Positions 1 to 6,255 of a stretch of 7,162 nt of DNA are shown one piece after another. The position numbers and the translations under genes are program-made. How positions within the stretch are numbered: the first letter of the stretch is position 1; every line of letters starts with the position of its first letter. Origin of the DNA: an uncultured Bacteroidota bacterium (GTDB lineage Bacteria; Bacteroidota; Bacteroidia; Chitinophagales; Chitinophagaceae); NCBI GenBank assembly GCA_946479535.1, contig CAMLGP010000137.1, positions 1 to 7,162 of the forward strand. The letters run 5' to 3'. A model generated the notes under the pieces. The model had not been told where the DNA came from. It saw only the letters and a list, made by a program, of their open reading frames with translations, and did no database searches.

Positions 1-1
1 C

Positions 2-286
2 AGGGGGAAAATTTTCGGCTGGGCATTTGTTCTATCACTTATTATGGCCGCCAATCTAGCCATGTACCTGGCAGATTCGCCAGCAACCTGTCCGGAAGGT
101 TGCGCACAAAGAACAGATATTACATGGGGAACGCAGATGGGATTTTTATCAGGGCTTTGGCCTTTTTGCGGAATTACAATTGTGGGTTTATTTGAACATA
201 AATCTGCCCGTTACATTTTCATAAACGGGGGGTATCTTCTTTTAGCACTAACTTTAATGGGCGCTATTATTGGCGTTTGGAGATAA
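2..286 (+). CDS. DUF1761 family membrane protein, 3' part (5' end outside window)
   Basis: The frame is open from base 2, so the gene starts upstream of the window and the ATG at 44 is probably internal: the 14 codons before it encode hydrophobic sequence (GKIFGWAFVLSLI) typical of this family. The visible 94 residues hold three likely membrane segments, about residues 4-23, 46-64 and 73-93. The pattern of a GKIFG-type helix, a TWG stretch, a central helix, FEHKS-like polar turn, then INGGY and a final LTLMGAIIG helix matches my recollection of DUF1761 proteins, which are small inner-membrane proteins of unknown function. One oddity is a Cys-Pro-Glu-Gly-Cys stretch in the loop after the first helix (visible residues 30-34). 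The next gene starts 15 bases downstream, so co-transcription is likely. Family assignment is fairly secure; function is unknown. Confidence 0.8.
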   Translation, partial: RGKIFGWAFVLSLIMAANLAMYLADSPATCPEGCAQRTDITWGTQMGFLSGLWPFCGITIVGLFEHKSARYIFINGGYLLLALTLMGAIIGVWR

Positions 287-301
287 ACTAAAACAGAAAT
301 T

Positions 302-673
302 ATGGAAAGAGTAACAGGCCTTGGTGGATTCTTTTTTAAATCCCAGGACCCTGAAAAATTAAGAGAATGGTATGATCAGCACCTTGGAATTAAGAACAGT
401 CAGTATGGCACCGTCTTTGAATGGACAGGGAAAAATGATGAGAAGGGCCAGACAATCTGGAACCCTTTTAAAGAAAGTACAAAATATTTTGAACCATCTG
501 AAAAGCAGTTCATGATCAATTACCGGGTTAAAGATCTCTTAGGCCTAATAGAGATTCTAAAAAAGGAAGGAGTAACTGTTGTTGGGGAGCCCCAGGTGTA
601 TGATTATGGGAAATTTGGATGGATACTTGATCCGGAAGGAAACAAAATTGAATTGTGGGAGCCTATAGATTGA
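302..673 (+). CDS. VOC family protein (glyoxalase/bleomycin-resistance fold)
   Basis: This 123-residue protein has the size and layout of a two-module vicinal-oxygen-chelate fold protein. The N-terminal strand (GLGGFFFKS) is followed by a helix with the DPEKLREWYDQHLG pattern typical of VOC proteins, and the C-terminus has the hallmark DPEGNKIELWEP strand, where Glu117 sits at the usual last metal-ligand position. By position, the usual first ligand His appears replaced by Gly (around residue 9) and the third by Asn73, so a classic glyoxalase I site is not evident. VOC proteins include glyoxalases, dioxygenases and antibiotic-binding proteins; the substrate here cannot be inferred. The ATG at 302 follows the DUF1761 stop by 15 bases in an AT-rich context without a clear Shine-Dalgarno sequence, as is common in Bacteroidota. 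Confidence 0.85.
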   Translation: MERVTGLGGFFFKSQDPEKLREWYDQHLGIKNSQYGTVFEWTGKNDEKGQTIWNPFKESTKYFEPSEKQFMINYRVKDLLGLIEILKKEGVTVVGEPQVYDYGKFGWILDPEGNKIELWEPID

Positions 674-730
674 ACTCAGAATTAAATATCCTGATCAATA
701 AAGAGGTTAGTAAACTATAAAATTAAAATC

Positions 731-1129
731 ATGTCATTTAAAAATGCCATAAGCTGGTTTGAGATCCCTTCAACCGATCTGGCACGGGCCCAGAAATTTT
801 ATGAAACTATTTTTAGTATTACGCTGATTCCTATGGATATGCCTGCCATAAAAATGCGCATGTTCCCATTGGAGGATATGATGGGTGTAGGAGGAGCAAT
901 AGTTGATAGTGGTGGTTTTCACAAGCCATCCACTACCGATGGTCCGCTGATCTATCTAAACGGTAATCCCGATCTTCAGAATGTATTGGATAAAGTAGAA
1001 AAAGCTGGCGGCAAGATCATGGTTCCCAAAACGGAGATATCCCCCGAATACGGATTTATGGCTGTATTCATTGATACTGAAGGAAACCGTATTGGCCTGC
1101 ATAGTGTTCCCGCAAATTTTAATGGTTGA
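731..1129 (+). CDS. VOC family protein, lactoylglutathione-lyase-related type
   Basis: This 132-residue protein begins with the pattern AISWFEIPSTDLARAQKFYETIF, characteristic of a large group of single-domain VOC proteins related to lactoylglutathione lyase (COG3324-like). It ends with DTEGNRIGLHS, the form that replaces the usual metal-binding Glu of glyoxalases with Gly, so the metal site may differ or be absent. A Gly-rich central loop (GVGGAIVDSGG, about residues 52-62) and a PLIYL strand (about 72-76) fit the two-module fold. It shares only fold-level features with the VOC gene upstream, so the pair does not look like a recent duplication. It lies 57 bases after that gene and 62 before the DinB gene, all in one direction. 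The family is clear; activity and substrate are unknown. Confidence 0.85.
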   Translation: MSFKNAISWFEIPSTDLARAQKFYETIFSITLIPMDMPAIKMRMFPLEDMMGVGGAIVDSGGFHKPSTTDGPLIYLNGNPDLQNVLDKVEKAGGKIMVPKTEISPEYGFMAVFIDTEGNRIGLHSVPANFNG

Positions 1130-1142
1130 GTAGGGAAAGGAA

Positions 1143-1176
1143 ATTTGCGCAATAAAAATGATAAATTGCGCCAAAT
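1143..1176. repeat. Bulged 11-bp inverted repeat before the DinB gene
   Basis: The left arm ATTTGCGCAAT (1143-1153) pairs with the right arm ATTGCGCCAAAT (1165-1176), with one unpaired C and an 11-base AT-rich loop. It ends 15 bases before the DinB ATG and starts 13 bases after the VOC stop. Neither strand has a T-tract after the stem, so it does not look like an intrinsic terminator. It may be an mRNA processing or stability hairpin, a translation-control hairpin, or a protein-binding site; the sequence does not decide. Confidence 0.5.
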
Positions 1177-1191
1177 GCTGAACTCATAGCC

Positions 1192-1716
1192 ATGAAATTT
1201 GAAACAGAAAAAGCATATCCTGTTCTGGACAGGACACCCGCTGTATTGTATGCCCTGTTACCTGGTCTTGATGAACAATGGATCATTAATAATGAAGGCC
1301 CGGAAACATTCTCTCCTTTTGATGTAGTTGGTCATCTGATACACGGTGAAAAAACAGATTGGCCTAACAGGGTACAATTGATCCTTGAAAAAGGAACTTC
1401 CACTCCATTTGTTCCTTATGACCGGTTTGCCATGTATAAAGAGAGTGAAGGCAAAACACTTGATCTACTGTTGAAGAGTTTTGAAGCACTTCGCAAGAAG
1501 AATATGGAATGGATGCGATCATTGAACTTATCTGAACAGGATCTTGCAAAAAAAGGAATACATCCCAATTTCGGAGAAGTTACCATGAGCCAGCTAATTT
1601 CTGCCTGGGTAGTACATGATCTCACGCATATAGCCCAGATATCAAGAGTGATGGGCAAACAGTACAAGGAAGCAGTTGGTCCCTGGGTTGCGTTTTTAAG
1701 AGTGTTGACTTCTTAA
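1192..1716 (+). CDS. DinB/YfiT-like putative metal-dependent hydrolase or transferase
   Basis: This 174-residue protein has the length and His pattern of the DinB four-helix-bundle superfamily. A GHLIHGE motif (His48 and His51) ends the second helix region, and VVHDLTHIAQ supplies His142 and His146, the H-x3-H pair that with the earlier His forms the usual metal triad. The N-terminal region with LLPGLDEQW and the conserved Trp-rich turn also fit DinB_2-type members. The superfamily includes thiol-dependent transferases such as bacillithiol and mycothiol enzymes and many uncharacterised proteins; the name comes from a DNA-damage-inducible Bacillus gene and does not imply a DNA polymerase. It is last in the + strand run, and its stop overlaps the stop of the convergent amidohydrolase gene. 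Family call is strong; substrate unknown. Confidence 0.88.
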   Translation: MKFETEKAYPVLDRTPAVLYALLPGLDEQWIINNEGPETFSPFDVVGHLIHGEKTDWPNRVQLILEKGTSTPFVPYDRFAMYKESEGKTLDLLLKSFEALRKKNMEWMRSLNLSEQDLAKKGIHPNFGEVTMSQLISAWVVHDLTHIAQISRVMGKQYKEAVGPWVAFLRVLTS

Positions 1717-2798
1717 TCTGGAAATCCCAACTTATCTATATTGGGAATAATGCGCAAAGCATTCTTGTAATATACTTTTTTCAGAATATTGTCAGGTAAT
1801 CCCATTCCATACATTGCCCAAAAAGCATGGTATTTCTTATGGTAAGGAAAATATTCATCTTCTGTTTCAAGCACGCGGAAATAGGTTGCATATTCTTCAG
1901 GAACCCAGCTGTCTTTTCCAAATAATATTCTGTCCTGGTATTTGGTAAAGAATTCTTTCGCCCTGCGTGGCTGACGACCAAGCTCTGCAATTACAGCTCC
2001 GAATTCAACCACTACATTCGGCATCTGGTCAAGAAGCATACTCAGGTGATCAAGATCATTGGCATACCAGCCAAAATGTGCAGCAATGAAAGTTGTTTTT
2101 GGATGTTTCTTAAACATGCGGTGCTGTTCTTCTATCAGATCTTCCCAGGGTTCAGGATCAGTAGCACTTCTTTTACGGCCAGGATGAGTAGCCAACTCCA
2201 GCCAGCGTTCATTCTTTGAATCCAGGCTATCCCAGAAAGGTTTGGGGTCTGCTGTGTGAATCAATACAGGTATTTTCAGTTCTCCTGCTTTATCCCATAT
2301 TGCATCCAGGCGAGGATCATCAACAGCAACCCGCTTCCCATTAATGTCTCTTGCTGATAATCCCAGGTTCTTGAATATTTTTAAGCCATTGGCACCATTC
2401 TTTACGTCCTGCTCCAGTTGCTTAACTGCATTTTCTGTCCAGCCAGCGCGGCCAACACCATTAAAGTCGATATTGGTAAAAACGATAAATCTTTTAGGAT
2501 GATGGTCTTTAATATTCGTGATCATTTTCTTTAATTCCTCTCCTCCTCTGCCAGTAAGATTTACCATTACTTTCATATTCAGCTGATCCATATCTTTTAT
2601 CAAAATAGCAAGATTCTGAGTGGCCATGCCTCCCTGATGATTGTGCACATCAATAAATGGATATTTGGAATGAGAAAGTGGATGCTTAGGTACAACCAGT
2701 GTATTAACCGGATCATAGGTTTCAAAATCCATCTTCATTTGTCCTATAGCAGATTGAAGTAAAATGGAACTGAGAGCTAATAATAATAAACGTTGCAT
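1713..2798 (-). CDS. Exported amidohydrolase family protein (metal-dependent TIM barrel)
   Basis: This 361-residue protein starts with a signal peptide (hydrophobic residues about 3-16, likely cleavage after the AIG around residue 19), so it should act in the periplasm or beyond. The mature part looks like the Amidohydrolase_2 family: FIDVHNH gives the first metal ligands His52 and His54, LIHTADP gives His181, AAHFGW gives His241, and FGKDSW gives Asp296, the late catalytic Asp. The usual FGTD appears here as FGKD. A Lys in GLKIFKNLG (140 or 143) may bridge metals, but this is unproven. Relatives hydrolyse or decarboxylate diverse ring compounds; the substrate is unknown. The gene starts 70 bases after polA on the same strand with no clear terminator between, so read-through from polA is possible. 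Confidence 0.88.
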   Translation of the reverse strand: MQRLLLLALSSILLQSAIGQMKMDFETYDPVNTLVVPKHPLSHSKYPFIDVHNHQGGMATQNLAILIKDMDQLNMKVMVNLTGRGGEELKKMITNIKDHHPKRFIVFTNIDFNGVGRAGWTENAVKQLEQDVKNGANGLKIFKNLGLSARDINGKRVAVDDPRLDAIWDKAGELKIPVLIHTADPKPFWDSLDSKNERWLELATHPGRKRSATDPEPWEDLIEEQHRMFKKHPKTTFIAAHFGWYANDLDHLSMLLDQMPNVVVEFGAVIAELGRQPRRAKEFFTKYQDRILFGKDSWVPEEYATYFRVLETEDEYFPYHKKYHAFWAMYGMGLPDNILKKVYYKNALRIIPNIDKLGFPD

Positions 2799-2868
2799 GG
2801 GTTTTTATTGAGGTATAGGTTAGATGTTAAAACTCATGATATCCTGTTGCGGATAATTTTATCAATTA

Positions 2869-5721
2869 TTAATGTGCTTCAAGCCAGTTAACTCCCTGTC
2901 CACATTCTGCTATAACCGGCACTTTATTAGGGAGTGGCAAAGCGATCTGCATATTTTCGATGATCAAGGGCTTCAATTCCTTCACCTCAGATTTCAATGC
3001 GTCAAAGACAAGTTCGTCATGCACCTGCAGTAGCATCTTGCTTTTCATCCCTGCCTTTTTCATGGCTGCATGTACTTTCTGCATGGCCAGTTTGATCATA
3101 TCTGCCGCAGTTCCCTGGATAGGCGAGTTAATGGCGTTGCGCTCAGCAAAGCCACGAACCGTAAAATTGGCTGAATTGATATCCCGTAACCATCTTTTCC
3201 TGCCCATTAGTGTTTGCACATATCCATGCTCTCTGGCGAAATTGATGGTATCATCCATGTATTTCTGAATGCCTGAGAATTGTTTCTTATAATTGTCAAT
3301 GATCTCTTTTGCTTCTGTTCTTGAAATACCCAGATTATCAGCTAATCCAAAGGCACCCTGACCATAGATAATACCAAAATTTACGCTTTTCGCTTTGTAA
3401 CGCATTTCCCTGGTCACATCTGTTTCCTTCACATTGTAAACCCTTGCTGCAGTAGCAGTATGGATATCTGTGCCACTTTTGAATGCTGCAACCATATTGG
3501 GATCTCCGCTGATGGCGGCCACAATTCTCAATTCAATTTGTGAATAGTCTGCAGACAATAAAACATGTTTGTTGTCTCTGGGAATAAAGGCCTTTCGGAT
3601 CTCTTTCCCTCTATCGGTCCTTACAGGAATATTCTGGAGGTTTGGATTATTACTGGCCAATCTGCCGGTAACTGCAACAGCCTGTCCATAAGTTGTATGA
3701 ACCCTTCCTGTTTTTGAATTGATCAGTTCAGGTAATGAATCTACATAAGTTGATTTCAGCTTTGTCAATTCGCGAAAGGTGAGGATGTCTTCGGCAATCG
3801 CATGACCTTTTGCAGACAGCTTCAATAGTACGTCTTCACCTGTCTGGTATTGGCCTGTCTTGGTTTTTTTTGCAGAGGGGTCCAGCTTTAACCGGTCAAA
3901 CAGTACCTCTCCCAATTGTTTGGGTGAAGCCAGGTTAAATTTTACTCCTGCAATCAGGTAAACGCTCTGCTCAGCTTTCTTTGCATCCTTTTCCAGCTGC
4001 TTTGAATAATCCTTCAGGAAGTCAACATCAATTTTGATCCCCTCATATTCCATATCAGTCAGCACTTTTACCAGTGGATTTTCTACTTCGCTAAATACCT
4101 TTTCAACCTGTTTGGATTTTAATAAGGGGGTGAATATATTTTTCAACTGAAGAGTTATGTCTGCATCTTCTGCAGCATAATCTTTAATCTTTTCAATCTC
4201 CACATCACGCATGGTTCCCTGCGTCTTGCCTTTTTTGCCAATGAGTTCTTCAATATGAACCGGCTCATAGCCCAGGTATTTTGCACTGAGCATATCCATG
4301 CTTCTTTTACCATCTGGCTCAATTACATAGTGGGCTAGCATGGTATCAAACAGATCCCCTTCAATTTCCACTCCGTACCATTTCAATACAAGCAAATCAT
4401 ACTTTATGTTCTGTCCAATCCAGGTTCTTTTTTTATCACTGAACAATGGCTGGAAAAATTCGAGTATCTCTTTAGTTCTTTTTTGGTCAGCAGGACAGGG
4501 AATATACCAGGCTTCACCCGGCTTAATGGAAAAACTGAGTCCAACCAGTTCCGCTTCATTGGCATCAATTCCGGTTGTTTCTGTGTCAAAGCAGATCTCT
4601 TTTTGCTTTTTCAATTCTACTACCAGTTTTTTCAGTCCTGCATCTGTATCTACTACTTCATATTTATGTGGAGTATTGTTAATATTCTTATCTGCAATTA
4701 AACCCGATTCAGATTCTTCTGCAGGGATAAGAGGTACATCAGCGGTTTCTGATTTTGCCGGCTCAATAATATTTCCAAAAAGGTCAGTTTGTACTCCTTG
4801 CGGAATTTCTTTTCCAATAACAGATTTTCCGGGAGTACTTACAGAGAAGTCCTCACCCAGGATCCTTTTACCCAGGGTCTTAAATTCCAGTTCTGTAAAA
4901 GCTTCATTCAAAAGCTCCTTGTTCCAGTCTTTGATCTTGAAATCTTCTTCATGAAACTCTACAGGCACCGTGGTTATGATAGTTGCGAGTTTTTTGGAAA
5001 GAATGGCATCTGCTGTCCCTTTCTTAACCTTTTCGCCCATGGCTCCTTTGATCTTATCAGCATTGGCAACTACATTTTCCAGCGTATCATACTCAGCTAA
5101 TAATTTGGCAGCTGTTTTTTCACCTATACCTGCGATGCCCGGAATATTATCCACTGCATCTCCCATGAGGCCAAGAATATCAATTACCTGGGAAACATCT
5201 TTGATATTCCATTTTGCGCAAACCTCTGCAGGTCCCATTATTTCCACATCACCGCCCTGATATCCTGGCTTATAGATTTTGACCTTGTCAGTGACCAACT
5301 GTCCGTAATCTTTATCAGGAGTGACCATGAATACTTCATAACCTGCTTTAGCAGCCTGTTTGCTCAGGGTGCCAATGACATCGTCTGCCTCATAACCATC
5401 TACCTCCATTACAGGTATATTGAATCCTCTGATGATCTTTTTGATATCAGGGATGGCAGAAAGGATGTCTTCCGGGGCTTCCTGGCGATTAGCTTTATAG
5501 TCAGCAAATTCGGTATGTCTTTCAGTAGGAGCATGCGTATCAAAACAGACAGCCATATGAGAGGGCTTTTGTTTATTGATCAGCTCAACCAGGGCATTCG
5601 TAAAGCCAAACTGGGCATTGGTATTGCGCCCTTTGGAGGTGATCCTTGGGTTACGAATAAGTGCATAATAGGCCCTGAAAACAAGTGCCAGTGCGTCTAA
5701 AAGGAAAACTTTTTTTGCCAT
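2869..5721 (-). CDS. polA: DNA polymerase I
   Basis: This 950-residue protein has the full three-domain layout of bacterial Pol I, which fills gaps and removes RNA primers in Okazaki-fragment maturation and repair. The 5' nuclease domain (about 1-290) has Asp9, CFD61, the YEADDVIGT acidic cluster, TPDKD (134-138) and the helix-hairpin-helix region with GDAVDNIPGIAGIGEKTA. The 3'-5' exonuclease (about 352-540) keeps its catalytic set: FDTETTG (Asp379, Glu381), GQNIKYD (Asp442) and YAAEDAD (Tyr515, Asp519), so proofreading should be active. The polymerase domain has motif A DYSQIELR (Asp725), the O-helix RYKAKSVNFGIIYG with Phe782 at the E. coli Phe762 position, and motif C QVHDELVFD (Asp902). 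The linker (about 292-350) contains QTDLF, a possible sliding-clamp motif. The ATG at 5721 fits the family N-terminus. Confidence 0.98.
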   Translation of the reverse strand: MAKKVFLLDALALVFRAYYALIRNPRITSKGRNTNAQFGFTNALVELINKQKPSHMAVCFDTHAPTERHTEFADYKANRQEAPEDILSAIPDIKKIIRGFNIPVMEVDGYEADDVIGTLSKQAAKAGYEVFMVTPDKDYGQLVTDKVKIYKPGYQGGDVEIMGPAEVCAKWNIKDVSQVIDILGLMGDAVDNIPGIAGIGEKTAAKLLAEYDTLENVVANADKIKGAMGEKVKKGTADAILSKKLATIITTVPVEFHEEDFKIKDWNKELLNEAFTELEFKTLGKRILGEDFSVSTPGKSVIGKEIPQGVQTDLFGNIIEPAKSETADVPLIPAEESESGLIADKNINNTPHKYEVVDTDAGLKKLVVELKKQKEICFDTETTGIDANEAELVGLSFSIKPGEAWYIPCPADQKRTKEILEFFQPLFSDKKRTWIGQNIKYDLLVLKWYGVEIEGDLFDTMLAHYVIEPDGKRSMDMLSAKYLGYEPVHIEELIGKKGKTQGTMRDVEIEKIKDYAAEDADITLQLKNIFTPLLKSKQVEKVFSEVENPLVKVLTDMEYEGIKIDVDFLKDYSKQLEKDAKKAEQSVYLIAGVKFNLASPKQLGEVLFDRLKLDPSAKKTKTGQYQTGEDVLLKLSAKGHAIAEDILTFRELTKLKSTYVDSLPELINSKTGRVHTTYGQAVAVTGRLASNNPNLQNIPVRTDRGKEIRKAFIPRDNKHVLLSADYSQIELRIVAAISGDPNMVAAFKSGTDIHTATAARVYNVKETDVTREMRYKAKSVNFGIIYGQGAFGLADNLGISRTEAKEIIDNYKKQFSGIQKYMDDTINFAREHGYVQTLMGRKRWLRDINSANFTVRGFAERNAINSPIQGTAADMIKLAMQKVHAAMKKAGMKSKMLLQVHDELVFDALKSEVKELKPLIIENMQIALPLPNKVPVIAECGQGVNWLEAH
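4777..4791 (-). other. Candidate beta-clamp binding motif in the PolA linker
   Basis: Codons 311-315 of polA encode Gln-Thr-Asp-Leu-Phe, which matches the bacterial sliding-clamp binding consensus Q-x-(D/S)-L-F. It sits in the low-complexity linker between the 5' nuclease and the 3'-5' exonuclease domains, where an exposed peptide could reach the clamp. The match is seen directly; binding is inference. Confidence 0.4.
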
Positions 5722-5755
5722 GCCGCTAAGTTACTGTTTTCACTGACGAGCAGGC

Positions 5756-5785
5756 AAAAACGAAAAGCCCCGGCAATGCCGGGGC
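5756..5785 (-). terminator. Intrinsic terminator after the small membrane-protein gene
   Basis: A perfect 8-bp all-G/C stem, GCCCCGGC (5767-5774) and GCCGGGGC (5778-5785), encloses a 3-base loop. On the - strand it is followed by TTTTCGTTTTT (5766 down to 5756), the U-rich tail expected of a Rho-independent terminator. On the + strand there is no T-tract. It lies 41 bases beyond the stop of the small membrane-protein gene and 34 bases before the polA start, so it should separate the two transcription units. Confidence 0.85.
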
Positions 5786-5826
5786 GCAATTAGTTTCGGT
5801 TACCTCGATTTATAATCGATTTAATT

Positions 5827-6066
5827 TTATTGGGCGTTATTTTGGGCAACTGTTTCAGTTGTTGCTGCCTGTTTATGCTCCAGGTATTTTTCAGGATTCT
5901 TTACCAGAACTGTTCCGCTAAAGGCAGCGTTGGCAGCAGCAGGAGCGGTTGATTGCTCTTCTGTAGCGAAAACAACTTTGTCTTTATGAATAAAATTCAG
6001 ATAAAGGGCGAAGAACAGGAGGTTGAAGGCGAAAAAGTTCGCGATTTTACGGACACGTCTTTTCAT
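5827..6066 (-). CDS. Small single-pass membrane protein of unknown function
   Basis: I do not recognise this 79-residue protein. It begins with a strongly basic stretch (MKRRVRK), followed by one hydrophobic segment at about residues 9-26 rich in Phe and Leu, which suggests an uncleaved signal anchor with the N-terminus in the cytoplasm. The remaining 50 or so residues are polar and Ala/Thr/Gln rich (for example APAAANAA at 41-48 and QAATTETVAQNNAQ at the end), so probably a flexible periplasmic tail. Support for a real gene: an ATG in an AT-rich context, a Bacteroidota-type promoter candidate about 50 bases upstream, and a strong terminator 41 bases after the stop. It is the only gene between those signals, so it is likely transcribed alone. 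A cleaved signal peptide is an alternative reading. Function unknown. Confidence 0.65.
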   Translation of the reverse strand: MKRRVRKIANFFAFNLLFFALYLNFIHKDKVVFATEEQSTAPAAANAAFSGTVLVKNPEKYLEHKQAATTETVAQNNAQ

Positions 6067-6118
6067 AAATACTGGATTTGTTCGGTTTTTACAAGATGGA
6101 TTTCTACGGTTTCTTCCA

Positions 6119-6150
6119 CCAAGATAATCCAGGCTTTGGTGAGGTGCAAA
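6119..6150 (-). promoter_or_regulatory. Candidate Bacteroidota-type promoter for the small membrane-protein gene
   Basis: On the - strand, TTTG (6150-6147) is followed after exactly 20 bases by TATCTTGG (6126-6119), which differs from the Bacteroidota -7 consensus TAnnTTTG at one position. The spacing fits the known -33/-7 arrangement. Transcription would begin near 6113, giving a leader of roughly 45-50 bases before the ATG at 6066. Such short matches occur by chance, so this remains a candidate. Confidence 0.35.
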
Positions 6151-6158
6151 TAGCTACA

Positions 6159-6193
6159 GCAGGTAATTCAAAAAATCGGGGAATACTACCTGC
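6159..6193. repeat. Long-loop inverted repeat, first of two adjacent hairpins
   Basis: GCAGGTA (6159-6165) pairs with TACCTGC (6187-6193), and ATTC (6166-6169) pairs with GAAT (6181-6184) inside it, giving an 11-bp stem with a 2-base bulge and an 11-base loop. It sits between uvrB and the small membrane-protein gene, directly abutting a second hairpin. No T-tract follows on either strand. Role unknown. Confidence 0.4.
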
Positions 6194-6228
6194 CTGCTTT
6201 TCGTAGATCTACGAAAAGGCAGATTTTT
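6194..6228. repeat. 22-base perfect palindrome: possible terminator or operator
   Basis: CTTTTCGTAGATCTACGAAAAG (6197-6218, described by its arms CTTTTCGTA and TACGAAAAG) is a perfect palindrome. With one bulged G the stem extends by CTG (6194-6196) and CAG (6220-6222). On the + strand it is followed by ATTTTT (6223-6228), the layout of an intrinsic terminator, but no + strand gene precedes it. On the - strand, where it follows uvrB by 34 bases, there is no T-tract right after the stem. It may end uvrB transcription imperfectly, block antisense transcription, or bind a dimeric regulator. Confidence 0.5.
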
Positions 6229-6255
6229 GCCATTGAAAGTGAATGAAATAGAGAC

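Noticed and set aside
44..286. The ATG at 44 as the true start of the first gene
   Set aside because: The frame stays open to the window edge and the codons before it encode family-typical membrane sequence, so the gene starts upstream.
2852..2863. GATAA/TTATC repeat after polA as a terminator
   Set aside because: A 5-bp AT-rich stem with a 2-base loop and no T-tract on the - strand; too weak to end transcription.
4340..4954. A long open frame on the + strand inside polA (204 codons)
   Set aside because: It lies antisense to strongly conserved polA sequence, its product is Ser/Phe-rich without a recognisable domain, and it is explained by the codon use of the real gene.
5726..5733. TAACTTAG on the - strand as a -7 box for polA
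   Set aside because: It differs from TAnnTTTG at one position, the nearest TTTG-like box is 22 bases away, and transcription would begin almost at the ATG. The terminator upstream implies a polA promoter is close by, but this match is too weak to call.
5805..5819. Short inverted repeat TCGATT-TAT-AATCGA after the small membrane gene
   Set aside because: Only a 6-bp AT-rich stem with a 3-base loop; the GC-rich hairpin just downstream explains termination much better.
5953..6153. A + strand open frame overlapping the small membrane-protein gene
   Set aside because: No family resemblance and no promoter seen; the opposite strand has the better gene model with promoter and terminator. It would, however, be the only + strand frame near the hairpin at 6194-6228.
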